This document shows positions 1-8,408 of a stretch of DNA of 12,626 nucleotides, in pieces. Made by a program: the position numbers and the translations under genes. Under the pieces are notes generated by a model. It searched no databases, was not told the origin of the DNA, and worked only from the letters and a program-made list of their open reading frames with translations. Numbering within the stretch: position 1 is the first letter of the stretch; the number at the start of each line of letters is the position of its first letter. The DNA is from Stephanodiscus triporus (taxonomy: Eukaryota; Bacillariophyta; Thalassiosirophyceae; Thalassiosirales; Thalassiosiraceae), in the NCBI GenBank assembly GCA_036939755.1, contig JALLAZ010000716.1, forward strand, positions 1 to 12,626, written 5' to 3'.

Positions 1-18
1 GACGACGCCAACGTCGTC

Positions 19-52
<34 letters not shown>

Positions 53-1644
53 GAGGCGTCGTCGCGGGCGGCTCCGCCGTCCTCTCCTCCATAGGCGAGA
101 GGGGACTGCGCGGGCTCACTACGGTCTCGTCGATGATGGGCGGGATCGTCGCGCCGCAGCCGCCCAGACCTCCCCCCATTTCCGACTACGACGACGATGC
201 GAAGATTGGCGGGGGAGGAGGGGGCGTCTCCTCCTCCTCCTCCCGCGGCGGTCGTACCACCCCCGCGTCGACGGCGTTGTCTTCCATGCTCGACGCCGCC
301 GTATCCTACGGCGGCGGGGACGACGACGACGACGAGGAGGAACTGGGTTGGGACGACGACGACGACGACGACGACGACGACATTATTTTGGACGCGGGAG
401 ACGAGGATGTCGACGGGGTCACAAACGTCGTGGCGCCGCCGAGGAGGGGCGATGCCGCCGCCCCCGCCGCGACGACATCGACGATCGCGACGGCGGGCCG
501 ACCAAAGGACGCACGCGCGGGGGATGCAGTCGCGGACGACGACATTCGCGACGATGATGCGACGACGTCCGCCGTCGTCGTCGCCGTCGACGAGGACGAT
601 CGAGATGCGCTCCGTGCCATGCGAGGCAAGCTCGAGGTCGTCGAGAGGTCGCGCAACGAGCTCCAGGCCGAGCACCGTCGCCAGACGGCGGAGCTCGTCG
701 AATTGCGATCGAAGGTCGAGGAGATCGAGCGGAAGCGGCGGGGGGGGAAGGTGGGGGGGGACGTGCCGCTCGCGACCGACGACGAACGGGAGGAGGGAGA
801 TGTCGTTCGGGCGCTACGACTGCAGATCGAGGATCTGAAATCTCAACTGGACGAGAAAATCAAGGGCCTGAGCGAGGAGCACGAAGGATTGGTGGGATCG
901 ATTCTACGAGAGAAGGAAGCCCTCGATCGGGAATTGATCGAGCAGAGGCGACGGAACGAGGAACTCGCGAATGAGAATCGGGCACTGCTCGAACGTGGCA
1001 GGGGCGACGAGGAATTGCTACGGGCGTACCAGTTACAAATTCGAGAATTGGAATCCGACCTGGCATCGACGCGTGCCGACTTGGACTCGACATCCTCCAA
1101 ACTGATCGGGATCAAGAAAGATGTCTCGAATCGAGGGGAATGCCACCGGGAGGAAATGGAGCGACGATCGGCGGCGTCGCGGCTCGCCGAGCGACTCGAG
1201 GAGTCCACGACGCGAACGAAGGAAGAGCGCGCGCGCGCCGTCGCCGGGGAGGAGGTCGAGGAATGCAAGTCGAAATCGGCCGAGGTCGAAGGACGGGCTC
1301 GATCCGTCGGAGCAGAGTTAGGATCGCGGAAATCGGAGCTCACGGAGATCAAGGAGAGGGTGCGTGACGAGATCGACGGTCCGAGGCCTTCGGAGCTCTC
1401 CGAGCACTCCGGCGCCTCCGCTCTTGCGGCCGAATCGACCGATGAAACCGCCCACGAAGATGTTGCCGTACCGTCCCCCACGGCAGTCAAAATACCCAAG
1501 GAATCGCCTCGTGACTCTTGCGTTCACGAGAAAAAGGAATCGTCTCCAAGTCCCAGTAGCGACAGCAGTCCGGTCAAGTTGGAGGCCGAAGACGAATTAA
1601 GCGACGACTGGGGAGATGGGGGTTGGGGAGATGACGACCCGTGA
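1..1644 (+). CDS. Golgin-like acidic coiled-coil protein (5'-partial)
   Basis: The frame is open from the left edge to a TGA at 1642-1644, giving 547 residues. The first in-frame Met is codon 45 (133), but the amphipathic stretch at codons 20-50 runs through it, so the true start is probably upstream. Order of parts: Gly run (codons 7-19); an amphipathic S/T/G-rich segment with evenly spaced V, L, I and M; a Pro/Gly/Ser and poly-Asp low-complexity region (codons 50-195); a long charged coiled coil (about codons 199-249 and 267-459) rich in E, R, L and K; an acidic Ser-rich tail ending DDWGDGGWGDDDP. Established knowledge: golgins such as GMAP-210 combine an ALPS membrane-curvature sensor with long coiled coils, and acidic WxnW tails bind the delta-COP mu-homology domain. 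A Golgi/COPI tether is therefore inferred, not shown. It could be another coiled-coil scaffold. The gene is convergent with the membrane-protein gene at 2613. Confidence 0.7.
19..54 (+). repeat. G run plus GGA trinucleotide repeat in coding sequence
   Basis: Eleven G followed by nine GGA-type units encode a 13-residue Gly run in the golgin-like reading frame. It is prone to length variation; a length change not divisible by three would alter the frame upstream of the first visible Met. Confidence 0.85.
352..381 (+). repeat. (GAC)10 microsatellite, poly-Asp
   Basis: Ten perfect GAC units encode ten Asp residues after a Trp in the golgin-like gene. A shorter GAC stretch lies just upstream, near 319-333. 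The repeat produces long spurious open frames on both strands here. Confidence 0.9.
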
Positions 1645-1700
1645 CTTTGATTTTAGTTTTTGTTTTGTTAATTGTCCTGATAAATATCGGGGTGGTGGTT

Positions 1701-1734
1701 GGGGGGGGGGGGTGGGGGGGGGGGGGGGGGGGGG
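1701..1734 (+). repeat. Long G homopolymer (12 G, T, 21 G)
   Basis: An almost pure G tract lies 56 bp after the stop codon of the golgin-like gene, in its expected 3' UTR. It could form a G-quadruplex in DNA or RNA and is a likely site of sequencing or assembly length error. Confidence 0.9.
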
Positions 1735-2020
1735 ATAGGAGCTTAAGGAAAGAAAGTTAAAGTATTGTGTGTCATTGCTGGCCTAGTCCAGATGCGATCC
1801 TCGCCACGAGCAGGTCATCGCGGGCGCCGCTAACTCCTGCGTAGCGTAGAATTTAGATTGATCTCTCTGATTCATTCTCGATTATGTCTGCGAGGCATTT
1901 GTACCATATCGAACCCGAGTTTGTGGGTTAAAACATTCATCAAACAATCCTCTTCCTTTCTTCACGTATCGTGATGTTCGCTGAGCATGACGGCGACCTC
2001 TGAGTACCCCCCGCCCCTAT

Positions 2021-2080
2021 CCCCCATTCCAGTGAATAAACCACTCTCGGTGCTGCTCTACACACCCTCTTACGTCCCAT
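2021..2080 (+). repeat. Diverged direct repeat, copy A
   Basis: Similar to 2311-2370 at an offset of 290-291 bp. Both start in a C tract followed by CA-TCC-like sequence; the core at 2050-2066 matches 2341-2357 at 15 of 17 positions. No coding content was recognised. Confidence 0.45.
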
Positions 2081-2310
2081 GTCATTTTCCGACAGGTCAA
2101 TTGTTGGATCATCCTTGCTCCTTGCTTCGGTCGTTATCTAGCACAAGAGACGGCGCTGGATCTGAGAAGGGGCGAGGATTTAAGTACGCTTTCGATTCCA
2201 AGTTTCGCTTGTATTGTGTGTCAATTCCGAACGGTGGGGTGGGGGGGCGAGAACAGTGTATGCACCAATAGTCCCGGAATATGCTTTTTCGATTCATACC
2301 CGTATCCCCC

Positions 2311-2370
2311 CCCCCACTCCGCTGAAGAAAGCACTTAAGAGTGCTACTCTACGCACCGTGTATGTTCCAT
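2311..2370 (+). repeat. Diverged direct repeat, copy B
   Basis: Partner of 2021-2080, in the same orientation. The best-conserved core is GTGCTACTCTACGCACC at 2341-2357. The rest is roughly 70% alike by eye with one single-base indel. Confidence 0.45.
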
Positions 2371-2512
2371 CTATCCTCTGCTATTTGTTTTCTAAAGAGG
2401 GCGATGAGAATATTTTGTCGGTAGAAAGAGAATGGAGGAGAAGTCAGCTGACGTTGAAAATCATTGAACAGGTTATAATTTCAGTAATGTTTGTGTCCAC
2501 ATCCATCTTCCA

Positions 2513-2527
2513 CCCCCCCCCCCCCCC
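2513..2527 (+). repeat. C15 homopolymer
   Basis: Fifteen consecutive C lie about 85 bp beyond the stop of the minus-strand membrane-protein gene, so its transcript would carry G15 in the 3' UTR. This mirrors the G tract in the 3' UTR of the opposing gene. Confidence 0.9.
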
Positions 2528-2612
2528 TATCTGAACAGCTCTCTCAAAGCCCCCCGGCAAACACACTGCACATGTGCGCGCATCCACCTTTTCCCACTAA
2601 AATATTCCGAAT

Positions 2613-3359
2613 TCACTCCTTCTTGACACATTGTGGCAACGACGCCATCATACTGAGCTTCGATTCTATCTCAGCCTTATTGTATTTATCCATCACATAA
2701 CTCAAACGGGCGTTGCAGTTTGTCTTCCCCTGCCAACTGCACTCCCCGCAGAACTTATCCAGCCCCAACAACGGATCCGCCACCAGCTTATCGTAATCCG
2801 GTTTGATCGCCTCGTATTCCTTCTTCGCCACCACCATATCGGCATCGTACTTTTTCATGTTTTCCTTGATTTTGACGATCTGGGCGGGGAACGATTTGAT
2901 TTCAGCGGTTTTACTTTGGTAGTGTTCCACGGTCATGAATTTAAGGCCCGAGCTCTCCTCGACGCTCTGCCTGGTCTCGGGGTCGCTCAACATCGCGAAC
3001 GCCATCTCTCTGTAATTGTGCGCGCTCTGCATGTGGATCACGTTCTTGTGGTCGAGGAAGACGAGAACCGACACGCAGACAATCCCGATCATCATGCCTA
3101 TGAAGATGTCCTTCAGTAGGGCGATGATCCCCCCGGCGGTGGTGATGTCCTCCGCGTCCTCGTCGTCTTTTATTAGGAGGTGGCCGACCTTGCGAAGTAC
3201 CATTCGGGCGATGGCGACGGGATTTTGGTGAATGATCGACGCGGACGTCCGCTTGGGCGAGGAGGGGGAGGCGGCCGAGTCGTCGACATCTTGGATGATT
3301 AGGGCCTCGACGTCCTCAGTGGGAACAGGGTCCTTCTTTTTCTGTCGGAGGGTGCTCAT
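2613..3359 (-). CDS. Type II single-pass membrane protein, lumenal Cys tail
   Basis: A 248-residue protein starting MSTLRQKKKD. The frame continues 44 codons further upstream to a Met at 3491, but that would occupy the whole divergent promoter, so the ATG at 3359 is preferred. Residues 1-75 are charged and probably cytosolic, with Lys and Ser-Pro sites. Residues about 77-101 form one strongly hydrophobic helix containing IFIGMMIGIVCVSVLVFL. No signal peptide precedes it, and the basic N-terminus suggests type II topology. Residues 140-200 are a helical, Lys/Glu-rich stalk. The tail has four Cys (204, 207, 215, 244) in a CxxC-x7-C pattern with a final Cys four residues from the end, compatible with disulphides in an oxidising lumen. 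The family is not recognised. It is divergent from the lysyl oxidase gene. Stop codon is TGA. Confidence 0.75.
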   Translation of the reverse strand: MSTLRQKKKDPVPTEDVEALIIQDVDDSAASPSSPKRTSASIIHQNPVAIARMVLRKVGHLLIKDDEDAEDITTAGGIIALLKDIFIGMMIGIVCVSVLVFLDHKNVIHMQSAHNYREMAFAMLSDPETRQSVEESSGLKFMTVEHYQSKTAEIKSFPAQIVKIKENMKKYDADMVVAKKEYEAIKPDYDKLVADPLLGLDKFCGECSWQGKTNCNARLSYVMDKYNKAEIESKLSMMASLPQCVKKE

Positions 3360-3563
3360 GATGGCAGATTGTGAACTACTTATCGTACCAGTTCGGTTGG
3401 GGAATGAATGTGCTCGCAATACATCATATGTATGGTACGTATCCAGGTACTCTCTACTCTCTATGTTAGTGGTGTAACAGATCTGTTGCACCTAATAATA
3501 TCCATCGGAACTAAAGCGGGGATTATGGATACTAGGTAGGATTCCACAGCAAAAACAAACTAA
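3360..3563. promoter_or_regulatory. Divergent promoter of membrane protein and lysyl oxidase
   Basis: Only 204 bp separate the two start codons, so the region probably drives both genes. It contains GTAC at 3385, 3435 and 3447, where roughly 0.8 would be expected by chance at equal base composition, including the near-palindromic GGTACGTATCCAGGTAC. No clear TATA box was placed. The A-rich sequence just before 3564 suits the lysyl oxidase start. Confidence 0.5.
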
Positions 3564-4679
3564 ATGATGTTCCGCATTGCATCCTCCGCTCTCATCCTTA
3601 ACGCCGCCTCGGCCTACGTGGTAGACTTTGGTGAAGTGAACCTCTTTCCCTTCATAGAGTTCCCTTCTACTAAGTTCATCGACAAAACCTTCACATCGAA
3701 GTCGTGCGCCGTCAAAGAATTATCGGTTGGGAACGAGCTGTGCCCCTACGATCCCCAGTACCCCACGAGAAAGCTCCTTCGCTTCTCCACCGGAGTTTGG
3801 AACAAGGGACCCAATGACATGATAATCCCCCGCGATGCCAAGAATAATGCAACATTGTACGAATTCGGAGATTGTCACAAACACTACCACTTCAAGTGAG
3901 ATCTGGTCATCGAACATGGCAAATGAAATGATGATGTTTTGCTCACGTCTTGTTGTCTGATTGTGTAATATATTTCAGAAATTTCACGCTTTACGAGCTA
4001 GTAAGCGCCACTGGTACCGTCATCACGGGAAGGAAGCAGGCATTTTGCCTGATGGACGTCCGAAACATGAACGGTACAGCGGGCCCACAGTATACGTGCA
4101 GCAACCAGGGCATCTCCTCCGGATGGTGAGTTTTGAAGTTGGACTTTATTTTTGGAGCCTGAACCCCCCCCTCCTACCACTTCCGAAAATGAGATCTACG
4201 AACCAAAGCTAAAACATATCCTATCTCTGTTCAATACTTATCAAAAACTCACACCCAGGGCTGACATATACGACTACATACTTGATGGGCAGTGGGTTGA
4301 TATTACAGGCGTACAGTCCGGCAATTACACGCTCAAGGTGACGATCAACCCACTAGAAATCGTTTATGAGAGCAACTACACCGACAACACGGCCATCGTA
4401 ACTAACATCGAGATCACTGGATCTACCTGTCCGGGCCCTACCAGCCAAGTCCCCCCAACCTCGCCCCCGTCCACCAAGACCACGCGCGGAAGCCTTGGCG
4501 TTAATTGCACCACTACCGGTGGATGCTGCTCGGCAGTGTGTGATGTTAGTACCATGAAGTGCATGTGCGTCCCCAAAAGCAACCCATGCACCGCAAACCA
4601 CCAGTGCTGCTCGCTGAAGTGTTCGAGGAATACGTGCAGCGGGAACGACCTCACAAATGCCTTAGGAAGTCCGATCTGA
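3564..4679 (+). CDS. Secreted lysyl oxidase (copper amine oxidase, LOX family)
   Basis: Join 3564-3895, 3979-4125 and 4259-4679 gives 299 residues. LOX enzymes oxidise lysine side-chain or other primary amines to aldehydes outside the cell, using copper and a lysine tyrosylquinone cofactor. Residues 1-17 form a signal peptide (cleavage likely after NAASA). The LOX domain spans about 58-213. The copper motif is CHKHYH (His105, His107, His109). The cofactor lysine is Lys130 in GRKQAFCLMD and the cofactor tyrosine is Tyr164 in ADIYDYILDGQWVDIT, aligning with human LOX Lys320 and Tyr355 as I recall them. GNYTLKVTINP and ESNYTDN match the family C-terminal core. After a Pro/Thr linker (218-238) come two Cys-rich modules with CC pairs (243-263 and 270-286). 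Several N-glycosylation sequons are present. Splicing restores an uninterrupted LOX match, which supports the exon model. Substrate is unknown. Confidence 0.92.
3896..3978 (+). other. Lysyl oxidase intron 1 (83 bp)
   Basis: Donor GTGAG and acceptor TATTTCAG, phase 2. Joining rebuilds the Lys codon after the HYHF motif and gives HFKNFTLYE, as expected for the family. Unspliced, the frame stops at TGA one codon later. Confidence 0.9.
4126..4258 (+). other. Lysyl oxidase intron 2 (133 bp)
   Basis: Donor GTGAGT and acceptor CACCCAG, phase 2, splitting the Trp160 codon. The cofactor tyrosine lies four codons into the next exon. The intron holds a C8 tract at 4164-4171. Confidence 0.9.
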
Positions 4680-4710
4680 AAGTAGAAGAGGTTTTGGGTT
4701 GGGTCTATTT

Positions 4711-4717
4711 TATATAA
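4711..4717 (+). promoter_or_regulatory. TATA-like element upstream of the 4925 gene
   Basis: TATATAA sits in the 245-bp gap between the lysyl oxidase stop and the next start codon, about 210 bp before that ATG. It could equally be part of the lysyl oxidase 3' UTR or its A/T-rich poly(A) region. Confidence 0.3.
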
Positions 4718-4924
4718 ATATTAAGTAATTCCGGGTTTCTTTGTTGGGGAAAGAAAGAAAGAACTTTGCAGCGCAGCCACGGGTTCGCGAACTCGAAAAG
4801 GGAGGGAAAAGGAGTGAAAGAACGAGCGAATCTTTCAAGGGGAATGATAGTGTTTTATATTATAACTTCACCACTCTCTCAACCCCTCCCCCCCATCCCC
4901 CCCGGCAATTTAGAATTAGCCACG

Positions 4925-6661
4925 ATGCCGCGATCACTGCCCTTCCGCAACAAGAAGACCGCCGCCGCCGCCGGCGGCGGCGGCGCGGACGGCGACGACA
5001 TGACGATCGCGAGCTCCCGCTCCACGGGCGACCGCTCGGTGTCCGATCGCATCATGGGAAGGATGAAGATGAACCTCTCCTCCCTCCTCCCCGGAGGGCG
5101 AGCCGGGGCCGGGGGGTCCGGCAGCAGGAGCCTCGGGAATAATGACAACTATCAGGAAGATTTCGACGAAGCCGACCGTCGTCGTCGCCGTGGCCGCCGC
5201 GCGACCGTCGAGGCGGGTGGGGGCGCCGTCGCGACCGCGTCTTCGTCGAAAGCGGGGGCGACGCGCGAGGGGACGGGAGAGAGGAGGAGGAGGAGCAGCG
5301 GCGGCGGCGGCGGCGGCGGCGGCCCGCCGGTGGAATACTCCGAGGGGGAATTGCGCTCCATGGCCGAGGACGAGTTGAGGGTCGTCATGCGCTACGCGGG
5401 AGTCTCGCTGGAGGGACTGTCGAAGACCAAGGGGACGACGGAATTACGGAGGAACTCGCTGGTCAGGATTTTCATCGAGTCGGGTCGGGTCAAGTTGTTG
5501 CCCGACGGCGCGACGACGGCGAATGCGTCGAAACAACGACCTGATGCGACGACGACGAGGAGGAGGACGTCGACGACGTCGACGAAGGCGACCTCCTCGT
5601 CCCGCATAATATCCGAAGACGTCGGCGAGGAGGGCGCGGTGTCGCCGATTCAGGAATTGTCCTTCATGTCGTCCGCGACGAACGTCTCGGGGAACGATGG
5701 GGAGGAACGATCCTCGATGTCGAGGGTGTCGAAATCGGAGAAGATAGCCGAGCTCAAGACGGAGAATTCGAACTTAAAAATGGAGAACAGGTCGCTGAAA
5801 AAGACGGTCAAGAAATTGCTGGGGCAGCTTACGGACGCCATCACGGAGAAGAACGAGCTAAAACGGCAGCAGCAGGAGCAGCAAGAACAGCAGCAACGGA
5901 CCTCTTATGTCGAGGGTGACACATCGACGCATGACGACGATGTGCAAAACAAAGTGTTGCCGCCGTTGAGTCCTATCCAAAAGACGCGCGACAACAAGGT
6001 CGGCGGCGATGCCGTGCGTCCTCATCGGGATGGAAAGGACGGAGACGAAGTCGCGGCCCCGGTCGGACAATTCCCCATCCCGCACCTTGACTGCGACAAC
6101 ATCGCCACGGCGGTCAGCAAGAGCACCGAATCCGAGATTGGATCAAGGCCATCCGACGCCCTAGCGTCGGCTGACTCCGAGAAATCGATGTCGACGTCGT
6201 CGTCGAAAGACGACATTTATCTGCTGAAGCAAAAACTAAGGAAGGAAAAGCATGCCCACGAAAATACCGAATTACGTCTCAAGGTAAAGTCTTTTCGTGT
6301 TCAATATAACACCGAGTCTCTCATCATAATCCCATATCGCGATTCACGCCCAATCGTCTGCTATTTTTTGATCGTCCCATCCCCGCTTAATGATACCCCC
6401 CATTCCTCGACATAGGCCGAAATGGACATCCTGACGAATGAGGTGAAGGGTCTCCAGCGGGAGCTCGGTCTGGCATTGCGTTCCCTGGACGACGCGAAAG
6501 AGCGCGAGATAGAATCGCGCGAGTCCTCGCACGGCCTCAGGCGCGAGCTTCGTGATGCCAAGGCGAGGTTGAAGGAATCGGCGGCAGAGGCGGAGGCGAG
6601 GGACAGGCTGATCGAGACATTCAAGGGGATACTGTTGCAGAAGGTTGGCCTGCCCCAGTGA
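4925..6661 (+). CDS. Coiled-coil protein with possible SAP-like region
   Basis: Join 4925-6283 and 6416-6661 gives 534 residues. The ATG at 4925 (MPRSLPFRNKK) is chosen because the 53 codons open upstream look like 5' UTR with C tracts. Parts in order: basic, Ala/Gly-rich N-terminus with Arg runs (1-137); a helical block at 138-190 with ELRSMAEDELRVVMRYAGV then ELRRNSLVRIFIESGRV, which resembles a stretched SAP-type helix-loop-helix; a Ser/Thr/Arg-rich linker; a leucine-repeat coiled coil (268-325) ending in a Gln-rich run encoded by CAG/CAA at 5867-5896; a disordered acidic segment; and a second coiled coil (431-525) that crosses the intron. No catalytic motif is seen. SAP domains bind nucleic acid, but this assignment is tentative. 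It could be a structural or scaffold protein. Stop codon is TGA. Confidence 0.8.
5298..5323 (+). repeat. GGC trinucleotide repeat, poly-Gly
   Basis: An in-frame GGC repeat encodes the Gly run just before the possible SAP-like block. A GAG/AGG repeat precedes it. It is probably variable in length between strains. Confidence 0.85.
6284..6415 (+). other. Intron of coiled-coil gene (132 bp)
   Basis: Donor AAG|GTAAAGT and acceptor GACATAG|GCC, phase 0. Joining continues the heptad pattern (TELRLK then AEMDILTNEV). The unspliced frame reads into non-helical sequence and stops. A C6 tract at 6396-6401 lies shortly before the acceptor. Confidence 0.85.
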
Positions 6662-6690
6662 ATGGCGGGGCCCGGGGACTGGGGGTAATA

Positions 6691-7065
6691 TCATTGGTTG
6701 TCGGGTGGGAAGAGATGATGAGAGGAAACATCATTCTTTCGGCGAGGTGGTATGATGGTCAACCTCCTGCTAAAAGATTTGGAGAATCATTTCAGTATTT
6801 TCATCAATTCGATCGATACTCAGAAATAATGTAGATGTACGCAATCCTCCCCTCTTTACAAGTATAATCAGGTCTACAATAACCCGTTGATTGCTTGTCT
6901 AGTAACACAGAACCTAACTTACAATAGTACATCCATTGATTTTTATTGCAGCTCTCCATGCTTCGCTCTTCTCAATAACCGTATCCACGCCAAGGGGCTC
7001 TGGAAGCAGGAATCTGATACTTGTTATAAAACAAATCCAAAGGCAGACATAAGTAACTCATAAGA
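6691..7065. repeat. Long direct repeat, copy 1
   Basis: Matches 8409-8825 in the same orientation, about 85-90% alike by eye outside indels. It begins TCATTGGTTGTCGGGTGGGA, only 30 bp after the coiled-coil gene stop. It lacks about 35 bp present in copy 2 near the 7020 end. No flanking target-site duplication is evident. Confidence 0.9.
6731..7018 (-). pseudogene. Duplicated spliced gene tail, copy 1
   Basis: Reading the minus strand from 7018, the frame gives IRFLLPEPLGVDTVIEKSEA and then WRAAIKINGCTI up to a GTAAGT donor at 6922. A 153-bp intron ends TTTTAG at 6770, followed by QEVDHHTTSPKE and TGA at 6733-6731. The same structure is found in copy 2, which is the main support that this was a coding tail. 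The upstream side is interrupted: about 35 bp are missing relative to copy 2 and no matching upstream exon was found. The product is not recognised. The 3' end converges on the coiled-coil gene 70 bp away. Confidence 0.4.
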
Positions 7066-8408
7066 CCTCCCAAAAAACTGCTTTCCTTAGTCCCGCGGCA
7101 CAAATCGGCACAAACCGGCACACGCCACAACCTGGCACACACCGGCACAATTTTTTTGTGTTTCTGGAGTCCCCCTAGCGCCGCCACCCTCCCCATTTGA
7201 CCCTCCGATGAAACATGAAGGCATATGCTGCCAGCTGCCTTGCCATTGAATATGGCCTGGTGGATTTCATCCATCTCCAAGGAGCGCTTACTATCACGCA
7301 ACGAGGTCTGGACCTTGGCTGATTGGTCACCAAGAACAACCGCCAAGTGCCCGGGCATACCTGGGGCCATCCTTCCAGCTCACATATAACTCCATGCCCA
7401 ATGATGACAATGGGCATACCATGCTGCTTGATGGCACATTTTTATTCAACGGCCATTTCGAGTACAATAGGCAACTTGTGGCTAAAAATGACATGAATGT
7501 TTCCCTCCAGGGGGACAATCTTGGGGTTCTGTCCGTGGATGGGGGGAAATGAGCAGTCTTGGTTTGTTTGAATTCTCTGGAAAGGGCCAAAGGAGGATCG
7601 GAGATGCTGCCACCGGCCCCACCACGTACTAGGTCTTGCTTTGCAAGGGTTACATTCTCAAGGTTGGCGTGTGGTTGTGGATGCGTCATTCGTTCCAGGT
7701 GAGGCTGCCTGTTGATTGCATGGGAAAAGTAAATCAGTCAACATCAAGAATAATTGGATCAGGGTTTGGTTTTACAAGGATGGGGAGTCGGAGTGGATCT
7801 CCTATGATGAGGCCATGGAGATGGCAGGGACACACCCTCCTTCCAGGGAAAATGACGGTCTTGGGCCAATTGATGTGGACACCAACAACACAAGGTATTT
7901 TTTAATGGATAACAGCAAGACATACCAAGAAAAATAAGTTCACGATCAAATATGAAGATGGAATGAAAGAAATATTGGGGGAGGATGCGGTTAGGCATAT
8001 TGGCATTGGAAAAGTGTTATCATTGAAACCAAGTCTTCCCATTGCTCCTCCACCCCTGCCAATCTCTAGGCCAACTTTCATCGCTGGAGCTCTTCTTGAA
8101 GCTATTCATTTGGCCAGAGATAATTATTTGAGTGCCCTGGAGAGGAGGTGGAATGGCAAGTCGTGGGATCAAAGTCCATCATATTCCAAACAAGGGCACC
8201 TGCAAAACAGACTTAGATTTAGCATCACAGAAATTGAAGACAATCAGGTCAGAAATCATGTTGATCATAGCAAAGCAACAGCACACCAAGAATGTTGATC
8301 ACGAGACTATGGAACTAAAGACAGCGGAGCCCAAGAAGGGAGTCCATGCTCCTAAATAAATTGAAATGCATCAAGATGAAACCAAAGGAGGAGAGTTGAT
8401 AGGCAAAA
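7066..8408. other. Degenerate zone between the two direct repeats
   Basis: No intact gene was found in these 1.3 kb. It contains a GGCAC array (7097-7148), protein-like but broken fragments in several frames, including a plus-strand stretch near 7366-7552 reading MPNDDNGHTMLLDGTFLFNG before a stop, and the fragments listed at 7716-8470. Open frames on both strands overlap here and coding direction before about 7700 cannot be settled. It is most easily read as a decayed mobile element or gene remnant. Confidence 0.45.
7097..7148. repeat. Short array of GGCAC units, 10-bp period
   Basis: GGCAC starts at 7097, 7107 and 7117, then 7134 and 7144, in a CGGCACAAA-type consensus, followed directly by a T tract. 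Clustered short repeats of this kind occur at subterminal regions of some DNA transposons, but no matching inverted cluster was found nearby. Confidence 0.6.

Larger units (their letters stand above)
1645..2612. other. Convergent intergenic region, no gene seen
   Basis: This 968-bp stretch separates two converging genes. It should hold both 3' UTRs. An AATAAA hexamer is at 2035-2040 on the plus strand, rather far from the stop at 1644. The region carries homopurine and homopyrimidine tracts and a diverged direct repeat, listed separately. Short plus-strand open frames (1987-2271, 2214-2534, 2491-2700) have no recognisable domain and run through C-rich tracts, so they are not called as genes. 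No tRNA fold was found. Confidence 0.6.

Noticed and set aside
306..1527. Minus-strand open frames opposite the golgin-like gene (306-656, 843-1499, 1318-1527)
   Set aside because: They are antisense to a GC-rich repeat-laden coding region; their composition (Ser/Arg runs) comes from GAC and GAG repeats and they show no domain.
1880..1940. tRNA-like T-arm on the minus strand (GGGTTCGAT)
   Set aside because: The flanking bases do not pair into a T stem and no acceptor or anticodon arm fits.
2631..3477. Plus-strand open frames opposite the membrane protein (2631-3119, 3016-3231, 3232-3477)
   Set aside because: Antisense to a frame with a clear membrane helix and ordered Cys tail; no independent support.
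4353..4654. Minus-strand open frames opposite the lysyl oxidase last exon
   Set aside because: Antisense to a frame with strong LOX motifs.
4766..4924. Earlier in-frame start for the coiled-coil gene at 4766
   Set aside because: The added 53 residues are encoded by C-tract leader sequence and look like 5' UTR; ATG at 4925 begins a sensible basic N-terminus.
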